Assembly: GCA_035222895.1 (NCBI GenBank)
Contig: JAVYIG010002741.1
Coordinates: 166,447 to 230,446, forward strand
Length of the DNA stretch: 64,000 nucleotides
Direction of reading: 5' to 3'
DNA from: Strongylocentrotus droebachiensis
Taxonomy: Eukaryota; Echinodermata; Echinoidea; Camarodonta; Strongylocentrotidae
This document shows positions 12,301 to 26,400 of the stretch, piece after piece. Each line of letters starts with the position of its first letter. Position 1 is the stretch's first letter. The position numbers were made by a program, and so were the translations under genes. Under the pieces are notes generated by a model, which ran no database searches, was not told where the DNA came from, and worked only from the letters and a program-made list of their open reading frames with translations.

Positions 12301-15300
12301 AGATGCTAACATCGTTGAAAAATTATCTCCTTATTAGCCACACCTTTCAAAAAACAAAAAAACGAATACAACAACGCGATGCAGAAATAAAACACACTGA
12401 AGCACAATTCCAATTTCACGAAATTCCTGACGTATTCAGAGAGGGAAGGGGGGGGGGGGAGGATAGAGACAGACAGACAGAGAAAGATAGATAAATAGAT
12501 AGAAAGAGAGAGAGAGAGAGAGAGAGATGATTGTGATGAATTGTGATTTTGTTCTAATCTCTGTCATTCGTTTAGCTCTTTCCATTACAAACAAATAAAC
12601 TATGTGTACTAAGATTCAATAAATATTTTATTTATACAGCAACCTCATATAAAAAGAAAGGTTCTAAAAGATGTATGGATAGAGAAAAATAAACAAAATT
12701 AGGCGGGAGGCAAAAACTAAAACAAAATGAATATTTCAAATTATGAGAAACGAAGTCGAAAGCATTCAAAGTAAACATTATTTTTGTTTTCAAGAATAAA
12801 ACAATGTTCATCTCAAATTTCATTTCCCAAATGGTCCTTTGTTTGATACGCACATTTAAAAGAAAGGGCATTTAGTGTAGATCATGGCATAATGTTGGTC
12901 AAAATATAGTTACAAAAAGTGTCGAAAACCCATATAAAACAAAGGCTTAGGCCTTATTTATGGCTCGGTTGATAATCGGCCGAGCTTTAGCAGACGACAA
13001 TCATTGACAATGGGGAAATGAATGGAGGTATCGACCGATCTGCGCGTGCGGCGGTGCTTACGCAATTTGTATGGTGAGTGTATTGAAAAAGAAAGATGTG
13101 AAGCTTCAGCAAAATAAGACGGCAATTTCCCTCAAAACTAACAGACCTTATTTTTCGTATTGATGAACATAACTTATATATTTAGAAAGAAAAAAGGCTG
13201 ATCTTTAATTCTTACATTTACTAAAAATCACGAAAATGACTGAATGAGGCGCAATGAGCAATGAAAGTAGAAAGCACCGCCAAATTTTCCATTACTGGCG
13301 ATGTTAGCGAAATCGCTCCGTCACAGGGGAAACAATCGCTGTGCGCGGGCTCGCACTCAAAGGGTTAAGTACAGCTAGTGTACATGTTTCAATGAGAAAC
13401 CATTTTTAAGAGTACAAAAAATGTGGTCTTTGTAGACCACAAAAGCAGGGGTCACTAAAGCAGTTTGACTGTACATGCAACTAAAATCTAATATATCAGG
13501 CTTTAAAATACTGAACGTACAAGTAGGATTACAATTAACAAATTCAGATGCACCAACGTCATCAATAATGCTTTGTGTGTTCCGAGTGCACCTTCTTGTG
13601 CCACTCCATTTTCCTAAGCTATGTCAGTCTTGCCCCGCAGCTTGTATCTACTCTTCAAGGTCTGTTCATACCGCAAACACCTGCATAGAATTATATATAA
13701 ATCTGTGTCTTGTGAGCTTGTTAAATATATCCATTGAAGTACTCAATCATTATCTTCCTAAATATGGCTTTCTTTGATTATCTGGCATTTCTGAAAGTTA
13801 TCTAGCTCCAAATATTTATATATTGCATGAAAAGAGAGTTAACTCTAAAATAAAAATGTGCATTTTTCTAAACAATTTAATTTGATCCCAGTAGTTGGTA
13901 CACACATGTACATAATCATAAAACAAAATGTGAGGGGAAGAAAATAATGCCGTATATTTTATAAATTTGAAGCACATTTCCTGATTAAAGGAAATGTCAA
14001 TGTGCTTTTATACAGTGACAGTCATACAGGTATAACATTTTGAATTAGGGTGCATAGGAACTCTGACTGCCAATGAAGTCAATTAAAAGCAGCTTTTCTC
14101 CTATGACATCAAAGACTGATGTTACCGTTCAGGGAGGTGCCGATGGCTCAGTGGTTGAGCAGTGCCCTTTGGAAAGGCATTAATCATCAATACCAGGTCC
14201 CTGGGATAGGACTTTAAGCCATCAGTCCCCTAGTTGCTTGACTTACAAGCATAAGCATGCTTTCTTAGCAGTCAGGTAAAACAATAAAAAAAATAAAAAA
14301 CGTACCATTCAATAACGATTGGGAGAAACTGTGGACCTTTCCTCCTACATGTACATGACTTGAAAGACCAAAGTTACCATTTGATACCATTGGGATTTTA
14401 AAATGTGGACCATTTCTCCATCTTGATGTCACTGACTGATGTTATCATTTGATAACATTTAGACAAATGTGTGGACCTGTTCTCTATCTTGACTTGACAG
14501 ACCAATGTTACCATTTCATAACATTTGGAAGGTAGTGTTGACCTTTTCTCCTACACAATTTCAAAGACCATCTGATAACATTTGAGATTTTAAAGTGTGG
14601 ACCTTTTTCCTTCTACATGACTTCACTGACTGATGTTACGTTTTGATAACGTTTATCTAAAAGTGTGAATGGTACCTCCTTAATGCCTCTAGGGGGGTTT
14701 CCTGCCTGCCAGGCTTGCACTTAATGAATACTTCAGCAAAACATTTTCATATTGTCTGTTGAAGCCAGAAGGGTGTTGATTATGTTTTATATTACAGGAG
14801 TTAATACCCTTCTGGCGCTCAACATACAATATCATCTCTGATTTTCTGCATGGGGTGCTTGCAAATGCAGCATGTTGATCTCTCTATCCCTGCCCTTCCT
14901 ATGGACTACGCTGTGGGTTCCTGCCATAGGTCATTAACATTCAGCTCGTATGCCACCCCAACGACGTGTAGGCAGAGTTGAGATGAAATCATGCTGCTTC
15001 TGGTGGATCTAATGGTGTTGGTTTAGCTTTGATGTGTTTGGGTATGCACATTCATCTGAACTTGATAAAGGAAGGTAGCAAGGTTCACACGACAGTCCTT
15101 TAACTTTAAGTTTAGCCTGTGGTTTTAAAGTTAAACTTAAAAGTAATCTTGTATAAGAGACAGTAGTGAGGTTCGAACGACAGTCCTTAAACTTTAAGTT
15201 TAGCTTCTAGTTTTAAACTGCAAAGTAATTTTATAGTAACAGACTGTGCAGAAGCAGTCATGGTTACGAACTGAAGTTAATGCAAAGTTACAAACCATGA

Positions 15301-17402
15301 CAGATATACAACTTTAATAGTATGATAACTATAGGAACAGCAGGGGGTCCTGACTCGTAGTAATTATGTGCCATGCGGGAAACTAATGACTTCCTTGGCA
15401 TGTACGGAAGTTATTAAACTTTTAATACTCATTGTTTTGGTCCCGTGTGAACCTTTGTCATTGTAATAGTGGATCATTATATTTAACTTTGACGGTTTGC
15501 AAAATTTAAGTTTAAAACTACAATGGTCCCATGTGAACACAGCTAGTATTACATACTGTAGTTGTACATTCCAAGTGGTTTTAATCATCATAAAAATGGT
15601 AGAAACATTTTAAATATACTTTTTATTTCAAACCATGCTTATTGATTTAGGGCCAAATGCGTTCCTTGACATTACAAAATGCTCCCCAGAGTTTTTTTCT
15701 TCTCCAACCTCAGATACATGTAACAACGATTTTTATAGACTAAGCCAAAGCAATCAAGTGAACACAGCTTCGATAGGTAAGCATAGATGTAAATCAAATA
15801 TTATCAATTGAATTCTAAACGTTCAACGCAATTCTGAAATCAAAGATGAAATTATGTAATTTGACAGAACCTTAAACCATCCGACAGCCTCCACACAAAG
15901 CACAAGTTACCTTTATCATGCAGTCTGTAATTTGAGGTTGACAACCTTCATCTACCATATCTTATAGACCAATGCACACAGTGCTAAAAGGGGGAGGGGC
16001 AGAAAGCACGATCCAATCAAAAATTTGCTACTTCTGATCAGATGAGAGCCGCTCCGTGCCCTTGGTAATCGCAATCAAACGCATTCACACCTTCCTCCTG
16101 TGACCAGACCTAGGAAAATCCACACAATGGGGAGACCAAGCGATCAATAAAGCCCAGTCGACAAGCGTGATATTTACACTAGCATATTGGAAGGAGGGGC
16201 AAGGGGGGACATTCGCCCCCTCCTGACAAGACACATTTATTCAAAATTGCTTTTGATGATGCACCAACTCTGTTCAAATTGATGTTTATTTCACATGTAC
16301 AGTATTGTAATTTAGGTCTGTTAGTAATTGTTTATCGTTGTATTTTGTTTGGTATAGCGCTTAGAGACTTCGGCAGTATGCGCCTTTATAAGCATCGTTT
16401 TTATTATTATTATTATTAAGATTCCTGACCAAGAGAGAGAAATGCATCAGCATTAATTTAGAAGTCAGCAGGTTAAGAATCACAGTACTGGTAAGTCCAG
16501 TAATGCACAAAGTATAATCTCAAAAGAGTTACTTTTTCCTTCCTCAAATGAATTATTTTGAGAAATGCCTCCCTCCCCCTGTAATGTACAATGCAAACCT
16601 GGGCCCTACATACTAACAATATATATGAATCACTGTATTAAAGTTGAAATGTTTTGCCCCTTCTGAGGCTAAGGTCTGGAAACGCCACTTGATATTTACC
16701 GTTCAGTGTTTTCCAAACTGATACACCATATATTAAAGCGAGCCCTTTATTGGGGGTAACTGGCAGAAACCTGACAGGCTTGTATGGATATTAGGTCCAA
16801 TTTACCTCGATACAACAATTTAGTTGTTTTGATTTCACACTGGTGGACTGCTACGTGTTCCTGAAATGCATTCAAAGCGACAGCCTCCCTCTCATGTATA
16901 ATAAATTGGCTGATTTGACAGTTTGAGATGGGGTTAGTTTGGCAATTAAAAAGCGCATGTTGATTCAGGTCTCTGATTAAAGTCTTGCTGAATTTTTGAC
17001 CCACTTAATTGATGCCTCTTCATGATCACAAAATCTAATTTCCAACATAATTTTCCAATCTCTCATGAGATGTAGTAGAAAGGTTGAAAGATTCATCAAT
17101 TTAATTGATCTTTGAAATTGATTGAGCTTTCAGCTTTCTGCCTGACTTGTCTCGTACATGATGCACATGACATCATGCATGATATTACGGAATAGCTGTA
17201 GTTATAATCATCTCCCCTTCTCGTTTTTCCTTGTCTGCCTCTATCCCTGGCTTCAGCTCTGGTTGTCTTTCTGTCTTTGTTTCTTAAAGTTTTCATCTGT
17301 CTCACTTACTCCCCCATCTCCGTCTCTGTCTATCTCTCTCCCTCACTCTACCCTTCTCCTCTCCCTTGAGAGATCTCTCTCTACCTCCCCTTTTCTCTCT
17401 CC

Positions 17403-17448
<46 letters not shown>

Positions 17449-20400
17449 TTCTCTCTTCATTTTGTTGTCTCTCTCAATTTCCATTTCTCTCCCTCCCCCT
17501 CTCTACCGCTATTTATATTGTTGTAGTTCTCTCTCAGTTTCCATCTCTCTCCCTCCCTCTCTCTGCCTCATTTCCATTGTTGTAATTATATCTCATTATG
17601 TGATAGTCTCCTTAATATCTGTTTACTGATTCAAATTACTATTTTACAATCCTCACTCAATGTACCCCCACTCCATCTTTTCCCCCTTTGAAATATTCTT
17701 AAGCCTTGTAAATTGATGTTTGTTGTGTTTTTTGTTACTTTTCTCGTTACTGTTTGAATCAGGGTCTTTGTTGAATACTTTTAGATGTAAGCTTTAGTAT
17801 TTCACATTCTCAAGAAACAAACTTTGGGAAAAATCAATTTATCAAATACATAACAAATTACGAAACTTGGTAAGGGTATGAATAATATAGTTTGTAGTAA
17901 TATATTTATGGGTTCAGTGAAACAAAGACATAACTCCATATTTTGCCAAAATGAGTATTTGATATCAAAATGTTCAGAAAAATGTGGGCTTCCAAAGAAA
18001 CACACAGACTTTAACTCCATCCAACACCCCATTGAAGTCAATGGCTAGTGAAACATATACTTAACTCCTTAAGGCCCAAGTGCTCAGTGACACATAGACC
18101 ACTTTTTCTCAAAATGGCCAAAATGGAGTTACGTTTTTGTGTCACTGAACCCGCGATATGTATGATAAGAAAGTGGACTCACCTATATTGATAACCTCTA
18201 CAATCTCTGGATCTTTGGGAGCATCTAAAAGATGTTGATATAGACCAGGGTTTTTCTTCTTGAGTTTGAGAGCACCACTGATCATCATCCATACAGCTCC
18301 TCTGTGTTCCGATGGGATGCCTTTACGGATGTACCGTTTCACTGAAACAAAAACAAGATGAAATCAGACCACTTACATAATCATAGAATGAACTAACAAA
18401 GGAACTTGAGACAAAAAAGAGATGGAAGAAAAGCTGGATAGGACACGTCTTACGGGAGGAAAACATGCTCAGAGACATCTTGGAAGGGAACATGGATGGA
18501 TGGAAGATGGATGGTAATCGGGGAGAGGAAGATGAAGAATAGGGATGGCGTCAGACTTCGAAGGTGACAGATCATATGACATAATGAAGAAGGCACCTAA
18601 AGATAGAGAGGGATGGAGAAAGGGACGTGTCTTTGGTTGAACACCTGAGAGAGACCCATTCATTGGTGGGCAAATATGTATTGCCTGTGTTTTCATGAGG
18701 TGTTGACACTGGAGGCAGAAAGCAACAAACCAAGTAAATACAAGTAAATTACTCATGCTGTCAACTTTTCTTGGTAGAGTAAATATGATTGTAGCTTGCA
18801 GTGTTTAAAAGAAATACAGACAGCAATCAGTTAGAAAAGAGCAGAAAACAACTATGTGCTTAATAGTTTTGCCTATTTGGGAATACTTCTTTCATATCTA
18901 CAGAAGACAGCAATTGAATACCAGACTAGCTTCACCTGTATAAATAGAGGCAATAGTAGATAGTGGAACCAAAAAAAGTGTCAACTCATATACTTAAACA
19001 CAGAGTTAAAGCCCTTCTGGCTCTAAACAGGCAATATGCAGTAGAGAGTAAATACATGTAGATAGCTTGGAATCCCTTAACACCCAGAAAGATAGAGACG
19101 ACAATTAATATGTTATTTATGGAATAATGATTTCACATCTCCAGTAGACAGTAGATAATCACTTTCTGTACCTGAGAATTTGTTAGAAATAACTGCTTAT
19201 GACAACTCCCTAAATTTTTGGAAATACTTCTTTCACATCTAAAGAAGATAGTAGATGAATAACTAGTCTCCTGGTTGTCTGCTAGAGCTACAAGGGTGTT
19301 AACTATGTTTAAAATGTTGAGAGTTAACTCTTAAGCTGCCACCCATACAATGCACCCAGTGCCACAGTGCTAATCCCTATTGTGCCCGCTACTAATCTCC
19401 TGTCTGCCAAGTTAATTTAGGGTTGGTTCAAGTGCGTGTAGTTTAAATTGTTACTATGTTTGATCCACTATAACATCTCATCTGTATATTGTATAAAAAA
19501 GAATTGTACGTTAAAGTTGTAGGAAATTTAACCCTCTTTCTGTTGATACCAATATCATTTCATGAATCTGTAATTTTGGTAAAGTAAATAAGCACTATCA
19601 GTGAGTTGTCAAACCAATCCGTTGTCTCATTTCCCGCACACAATCTGAGGGGCCATGATCAAAACTGACAAATTTGATGATAAAATATCGCAATTTTCTC
19701 AGGAAAATCCAATTTAACGGTATATGTGAAGCACACAAAATCAAAACAACAATAAACCCCCTCCACAAATACAGTAAGCATTCATGCGTGCACGCAATGC
19801 GCATCGCACAATAGGCATAAACAATTAGCTTGTGTACTTATGCACGAAAATGTGTCCGTGGCACGCGAGCGGATGAGAGTTTATGTGTGCATGGCATGTC
19901 AACAGAAACCCGGTTATGTGTGCGTGGCACGCCAGCGCATGCACAGAACAGTGTTCTTGGCACGATAAGAGTTAATGCCCTTTTGGCTCCAAACACAAAT
20001 TTACTGCATACACTACTGAACAACTCTAACAGATCTATCTTTTCAGAAAAATTCTCTGTATATAAAGAGGACCACCAAGGAAGGCATACATGTAATTATT
20101 TCATGCCCCCAAACCACCCTCATTATTTAGGGGCATAACAGTTTCTTTTGTTACCCCTCCCCCAGCTATCTTCCTGTATGGGTCGGAACCATGGCAATCG
20201 AGCACGGTAGGAAATTACCCTGTAATATATGCCCCCTAACCCCAGGCCCTCATCCTCCTCCGTGAAGTCATATCCTTCTTGTGTTCCATTCAAAATCTCC
20301 TTCCATTTCCTGTCACTCTAATAATGGCCCGCCCCGGGCATCGCAACGCTAACTCCTGATGCAGTGGCGCCATTATCGCAAGCCCCGCTAGACCTCTTCT

Positions 20401-23400
20401 CGTTCTTGTTTGTATTCTCTGAAGGACTTAAGTATGGTCACACCGGCAATTTAATCTGCGGGATTGACACAGCGAACCATTCAAGTACTGATATAGAATA
20501 TCTTCTACTTCAAAACAGAGCCAAATACACTGCATGAACGGAGAGATGAGCCGTGTGCATACACACTTCTACAGGATCTCACGCTGTACAGTGTGTCTAA
20601 AAAAGTATAACGCATATTTGGTCGTTTATTATCAAAATTTCATAATCAATGTGACGTTCCAATCTATTTCATGTTAATTACTAATGAGTAACTTGTTTTC
20701 TGTCTAATGATAACCTATTCATGACTTTTCTGCCACGGATTACTTAGCATCAGGGATTTCAAAGGGTGCTGTCATTATCTCTTTGTACCGAGTTTGGGCT
20801 GATGCACCGAATGTGGGTCAGGTCATATGGATGTGTTGCTTTGGTTTTAAATCCTTTTTTCAAAGTAAATTTGGCTTCATGCTTCATTATTCAAAGTGAT
20901 AACCTTAAATTATTTTAAACAACCTACTAACTTCTTGTTTTATGATATCTAAAATCTCTATGCTCACTTGTCCAAAGCACAATTTCAAATGTATAAGGTG
21001 CTTAAGGTGCATAAGGTATTTGTCTCGAACAGCACATGGAAACTCATACATTAACTAACCTGAGATATTTTTTTTCAAAAGTTTTGCAGAGCTCTTTTAA
21101 AGCTTTCTCGAGCTAAACTTCTTTATAGTCCCATGACTGTATGTTGAGAGCCAAAAGAGAATTGACTCTACAAAGAAGAAAAAGAGCTAACAACGTTTTG
21201 GTCGTCAGCAGACAATACGCTACATGAAAATGTTCAAATAAAATGAGCACACAATGAAGGAATTATTTGCAAAATGATGAATTTGAGGCAAACATATTCC
21301 CTATCTGTGACCAAATCAATCCAACTGGAATCAATTTACAATCGCCCGGCCTGATCACATTTCCCCTCGTTAACTCCAGACTGATGAATAAACCAATGCT
21401 TTTCTCCGAAACGCTTGTACTGATGACAAATTTGTTTGCCCCGACGGCACCACGGAGGTGTTTAAATATCCACAATCCATGGTGCACAGTGAAGAATATT
21501 ACCCATGCATCACAGCGTTGACAATCACCGTGCTGATTAAAGAAACGTGCTCGCTAACTTGATTTGAAAACTACAATTTGATTTGCAGTCGTAGAAGCCT
21601 TACAGAGTTACAGGCTACTGGTTAAAAAAACAGAAGCTGGGCATAATTTCTCCACATACAGTTTACACAAGTCAGTATACTGCACGTACAATCAGAGAGT
21701 CTTGTTCAGAGACAGAAGGATGTTTAACTCTGTGTTTAAGTATATGACATAACGCCCTTCTGGCTACAAACAGACAATATGTGCTTGCAATGTAAACATG
21801 ACAATTGGGAGCATAATTGCTCCCCATGCATTGTGCAAAGGTAGGTACACTGCATGTATACAATCACATAGTCTGTTCATAGACAGAAGGGCCTTAACTC
21901 TGTGTTTAAGTATATGACATAACGCCAATCTAGCTACAAACAGACAATGTATGTATGTGCTTGTGATTTAAACATGACAATTTGACTGAAAAAAGGGCCC
22001 CGGATTCAACAGAAACCAAATAAAATTTCTTAAATCAGATCAGAGCATGTTATTTTCTTTGAATTGACAGAGCATGGCCATGCCATGAAGTGCTCAGGTT
22101 TTTTTTTAGCGACGTAAGTGAGTAATCTTACAACATTACATATATCTGAACGAGCCTTTAAAATCAATTTCTGTAATCCTATTTTAAAAGCACCTTCCAA
22201 CTTATTTTTGGGGAAACTGATGTTTTTCTTCAGTAAGGCTTTAAAAAAATCCTTTTTTATTTGTTTATCAGAGCTGTCTTAGAGTTTCCCAGAATGAATA
22301 GCTCTCTACCCCTGGGCACTTTTTTTCACTGAAAACAAATTGTTGAAAGTTACATGTTCAATTGGCCGGGTTTCCATCCATACATTGCTTTTACTCAATA
22401 TTCCTCTCTTGTTTGCATTTAAGACGCATTTATCTTAGCAGTGGAGTAGCTTGAGTCCACCCCTTGAGGTGGAACTGGCATGATGGCAGGGGACGGGGGG
22501 GGGGGGGGGGGGGGGGGGGTGGGGGGGGGGAGGAGTAGGTCTTACGTGGAAAATGCTACTGATTACAGGATGGTGGGGGAGGTGGTTCTGGCAACTTCTT
22601 TTCTTATCCTTTTCACCTTCTCTATTTTCCTTTCACTTGCTTACTTTTCTTTATTTTTATTTTTTCACTAATCTAATGGGGGAAGGGGGGGGGGGGGATG
22701 TGCCCCCGTATGCCAATGTATCCTACGCAGGGTCAGGATACAATTCGTCCTTGTTTTCACGAAGTGACGGTAGTGAGGAAAATCGTAACGCAAAGTGAAT
22801 GCAATTTTTTTTCACTACCGTCACTTCGTGAAAACAGCGACGAATTACACTATCCCCCAGCCACCCACTCACCATGTTTGTCTACCAGGAGCCTTTCTAG
22901 ATCAATTTCTCATTTCTCAGAAACATTTAGGCACTGACAAGCGAAGATGTTTGTTTTCTTCTTTTTTGTACTGATAGAAGTGGAGGACATTTCTATTTGT
23001 CTCATTGAATTACAGACAATAACGAAGATGGTAGAGTCCAATTCTCATTATCATCCAAACATAAGGATTATTACATGGGGTTGGGGCAATCTTTGTGACA
23101 TACAACAAGTGGGAAACTATGTCTCCTATCAACCATAACAATTTTTGCTCAATTTGAGTTTAGCTCAAAAAGAATAGCCAGCTATGTTTAGAAGGACTCT
23201 ACCTTCACGATGAATCAATATCATGGACCCAAAGTTTAATGTAATGTTATACAATGTGATGTACCTGTAATGCTGGTAAAAAAAGAAATTCATATTAGGC
23301 AACGATTTTGAAAAGATGGAATGATTCTGGCAGTACACTACTACATACATGTATATGTTATATATATCCATTGCATAGAAATCATCAATAACTGATTTTA

Positions 23401-26400
23401 TCTTCCATGTCTTGTAGAAGATCTCATACCAACATTCCATGGACATCATCATCTTTTTGCCACAACCTCATGGAATGACCCTTAAACGGACATCATCAGG
23501 ACCAAAAACAGGTGCTAAGTCATCTTTTAATAATAATAATAATATTCAGTTTTGATATAGCGCTTAATACATCTTGATCGTTTCTAAGCGCTTTACAGAG
23601 TTACAGCCCTCCTGGCTCCAAGCTGACCATATCGTCCTTTATCGTTTGTGAAAACCCTACGGCAAATGTACTAAAGGTTGCGTCCTTAATACGCATCTTC
23701 ACCTAATCTTCCAATTTTGTTTCATGAAAGGTCGTGTAACGCGACCACCTGACCGGCCATGATGACCCGATCATTCAAAGGAAGCCAAATAATTTGATTG
23801 TATAGAATTGACAAGGCTGCCATTAAGGTTACCATGGCAATAAGATTACATATATATCAGCTCAAGGGGCAGTTATGCAAATTGATTTCATCAAATCTGT
23901 TGCTGAGAGATTGAAGGTTTTTCACTCAAATTATTTTCATACCAAGTTAATTCCCCTCAGGCTTTCAACAAGCAATGATGTTTCAAAATGTATTTTCACT
24001 GATTACAGAAAATTCATGTATTTTTTTTTAAATCACTCAAATTGAGGTCATGTGACATTTTGGCCTTAGGGAATAAGACCACAATAAATAGGGACTCACT
24101 AATTACAAACTGAGAAATCAATATCTTTGGCAATAAAATATATTTGTCATTGATTACCTGACTGGACACAGTCTTCAAATTAGAAATTATATATGTTTCC
24201 TAATTTGAATCGATCATATAGAATTCACAATGTTTTCTCTATTGTTCTCAGTTGACCTCATATACAATATCAATGTTGGCCTAAGGGCGTTTCTGTAAAC
24301 GACTAATTGTATTTGCCTTTTCTTTTTTTATATCATGAAAATAAAGAAAGGAAATTAAAGGGGGAGTCCAACCTGATATTTCTATTTGATTAAATGCACT
24401 GGAGGATTTAGAAGTGCACATCCCCTTAAAATCCCTTTATAAATGTCATAACCTTTTTTAATCTTTATTTTTTTAGCATTGTTCAGGTATTTTAGAGTGA
24501 AAAGGCATCCCAAGCTCTGATTGAGGACCATTTATTTCTAATTAGTTTTATTTTTGCTTGTAAAAATATATAATGAATTGCGTCCCCTCCCTTTTGAAGC
24601 CCCTCTGCACTACATTGGGAGGGATTAGACCTCCATGCATGGTCACTGACAGGTGATTATCTGATCAAATCAGCTCTCAATTAACATAAGAAAAAGGGGA
24701 CCATGGGGCTCCAATGGTCACCAATTAGGCATTGTTTGCTATACAGTGCGTCCCAGAAAAAACGAAACCGAGAAGTATCGATGTTCTATCATAAATTAAT
24801 CACAACTATAATTAATGAATGATACATATTTGGAAAGCTTAGAGTCTCCTCTTTCATGTGATGCTCCTCAATTAATGCATATTTCACGCATGAGTGATTA
24901 AAAGCAATTTGAAGGCAGGACACCAAAAAGACATTTGGCGGGCGGTATCTGAATTTCGAAGAAAAATTCACATTTCTAGAGAGTTGAGTTTCTGCCCTTT
25001 CATATGACACCTCAATCAGGAAAAATGAGCGAGGAATGACAAAGTTCTGTTTGTTTAAAGTAGTGCTTGCATTTCCATAATTTTATTAAACGAATTCGTT
25101 TTCACTGGCTGCCTGCCGTATCAATAAACGAAATTAACAAAAGACTTAACTCCGTTTCGTTGACAATCAGCCGTAGACGAGAGTCTTCATGCCTGGCTAA
25201 TTGTCAACGAAACGGAGTTAAGTCTTTTGTCAAATCTGCTTTTTGCTACGGCAGGCACCCAGTGAAAACGAATTCGTTTGTTAAAATTATGAAAATGTAA
25301 GGGCTACTTTAAACGAACAGAACTTTGTTATTCCTGGCTCATTTTTCTTGATTGAGGTTTCATATGAAAAAGCAGAAAATGAACTTTCTAGAAATATGAA
25401 TTTTTCTTTGAAATTCAGATACCGTCCGCCAAATTACTTTTTGGTTTCCTTCCTTCAAATTGCTTGTAATCACTCATGCGTAAAATATGCATCACGTGAG
25501 TAGCATCAACTGAAAGAGGAGACTCTAAGCTTTCCAAATATGTATCATTCATTCATTATGGTTGTGATTAAGTTATGATAAAACATCGATACTTCTCGGT
25601 TTCGTTTTTTCTGGGACGCACTGTATAGAGGGCGCAAGTAGCTATTGGTAGTGCAGTGGGGCTTTAAAAGATTCTGGATGCAGCCCTGCATTCATTTACC
25701 ATGCCATTATAACCCAAACTGCACCTTTTAATGAGTAAACTCACATGCACTTTACACATGTTCCCTAAAATAAACATGGATGACTGATTTTTCACTGGAG
25801 CAAAAAATAACACAGCCAAATGCGATGTCTGTTTGGTGATGTCTAAATTTACCACTCTCAAATATTTACAATTTAAACAGTGCCAGATGCAGGTTTTCTC
25901 ACTAATAACATTCTGAAATCTGATCAGCAGGGTAATGATTGTATTGCTGATTTGTCGTCGTAGAGAGGGGACTATCTCACTAGCTTTTGCCTGTAGCTGC
26001 ACACTCTTGACATTCAATCTACTAGGTTACGTGCTTTAGAGTCCCATATTGCTTGCCAACATTTCAAATCAAATAATGAAACATTTAGCTTTCCAAAATA
26101 TATACATTTTCTAATTTTTCTTAGTTTAAGGTTGCTGATTCGTCAGCTGATTTGTTAATCTTTACATTAAACCTAATTAATACCTGGGTGCATATAATTT
26201 TACATGTATGTTCAACATTGATTATTATTCATTTGTACAGGTTCATACAGTCAAACCTGATTTAGTGACCACCTGTATATAGAAAGACCACCTGTCTAGA
26301 AAGACTAAATTTTTTGTTTCCCTTGAAATGGTTTCTCACTGAAACATGTAATAATGCAGCCTGTGCATAAGGACCTCCTGTTTATAAAGACCATTTTCTT

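Larger units (their letters stand above)
11086..13473. mobile_element. copy of the TACAGTCAAACCTG MITE split by a 2.2-kb insertion
   Basis: The left part 11086-11173 and right part 13365-13473 join to one MITE in reverse orientation compared with 10103-10279. The break falls at its internal TTTAATACATGTTTC, where the intact copy has an uninterrupted TTAA. Confidence 0.85.
4537..18182. other. intron 3 of the GRTP1-like gene
   Basis: A 13.6-kb intron rich in transposon relics, listed separately. Nothing is recognised in about 4537-5118, 5519-6750, 7031-7435, 7960-8486, 8865-9667, 10380-11085, 13474-14100, 15551-16344, 16421-17200 and 17600-18182. A weak open frame at 6074-6370 (minus) is unassigned. 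Confidence 0.6.

Noticed and set aside
17158..17629. Open frames rich in Ser/Leu/Phe
   Set aside because: Translation of a CT microsatellite; frames are open on both strands for the same reason.
25067..25300. 77-codon frame, repeated at 28371-28604
   Set aside because: Lies across the palindrome centre of a foldback element; conservation between copies is conservation of the element.
25664..26017. 117-codon minus-strand frame
   Set aside because: Part of it is a 75-bp repeat also found in the hAT element, so the frame is unlikely to be a gene.
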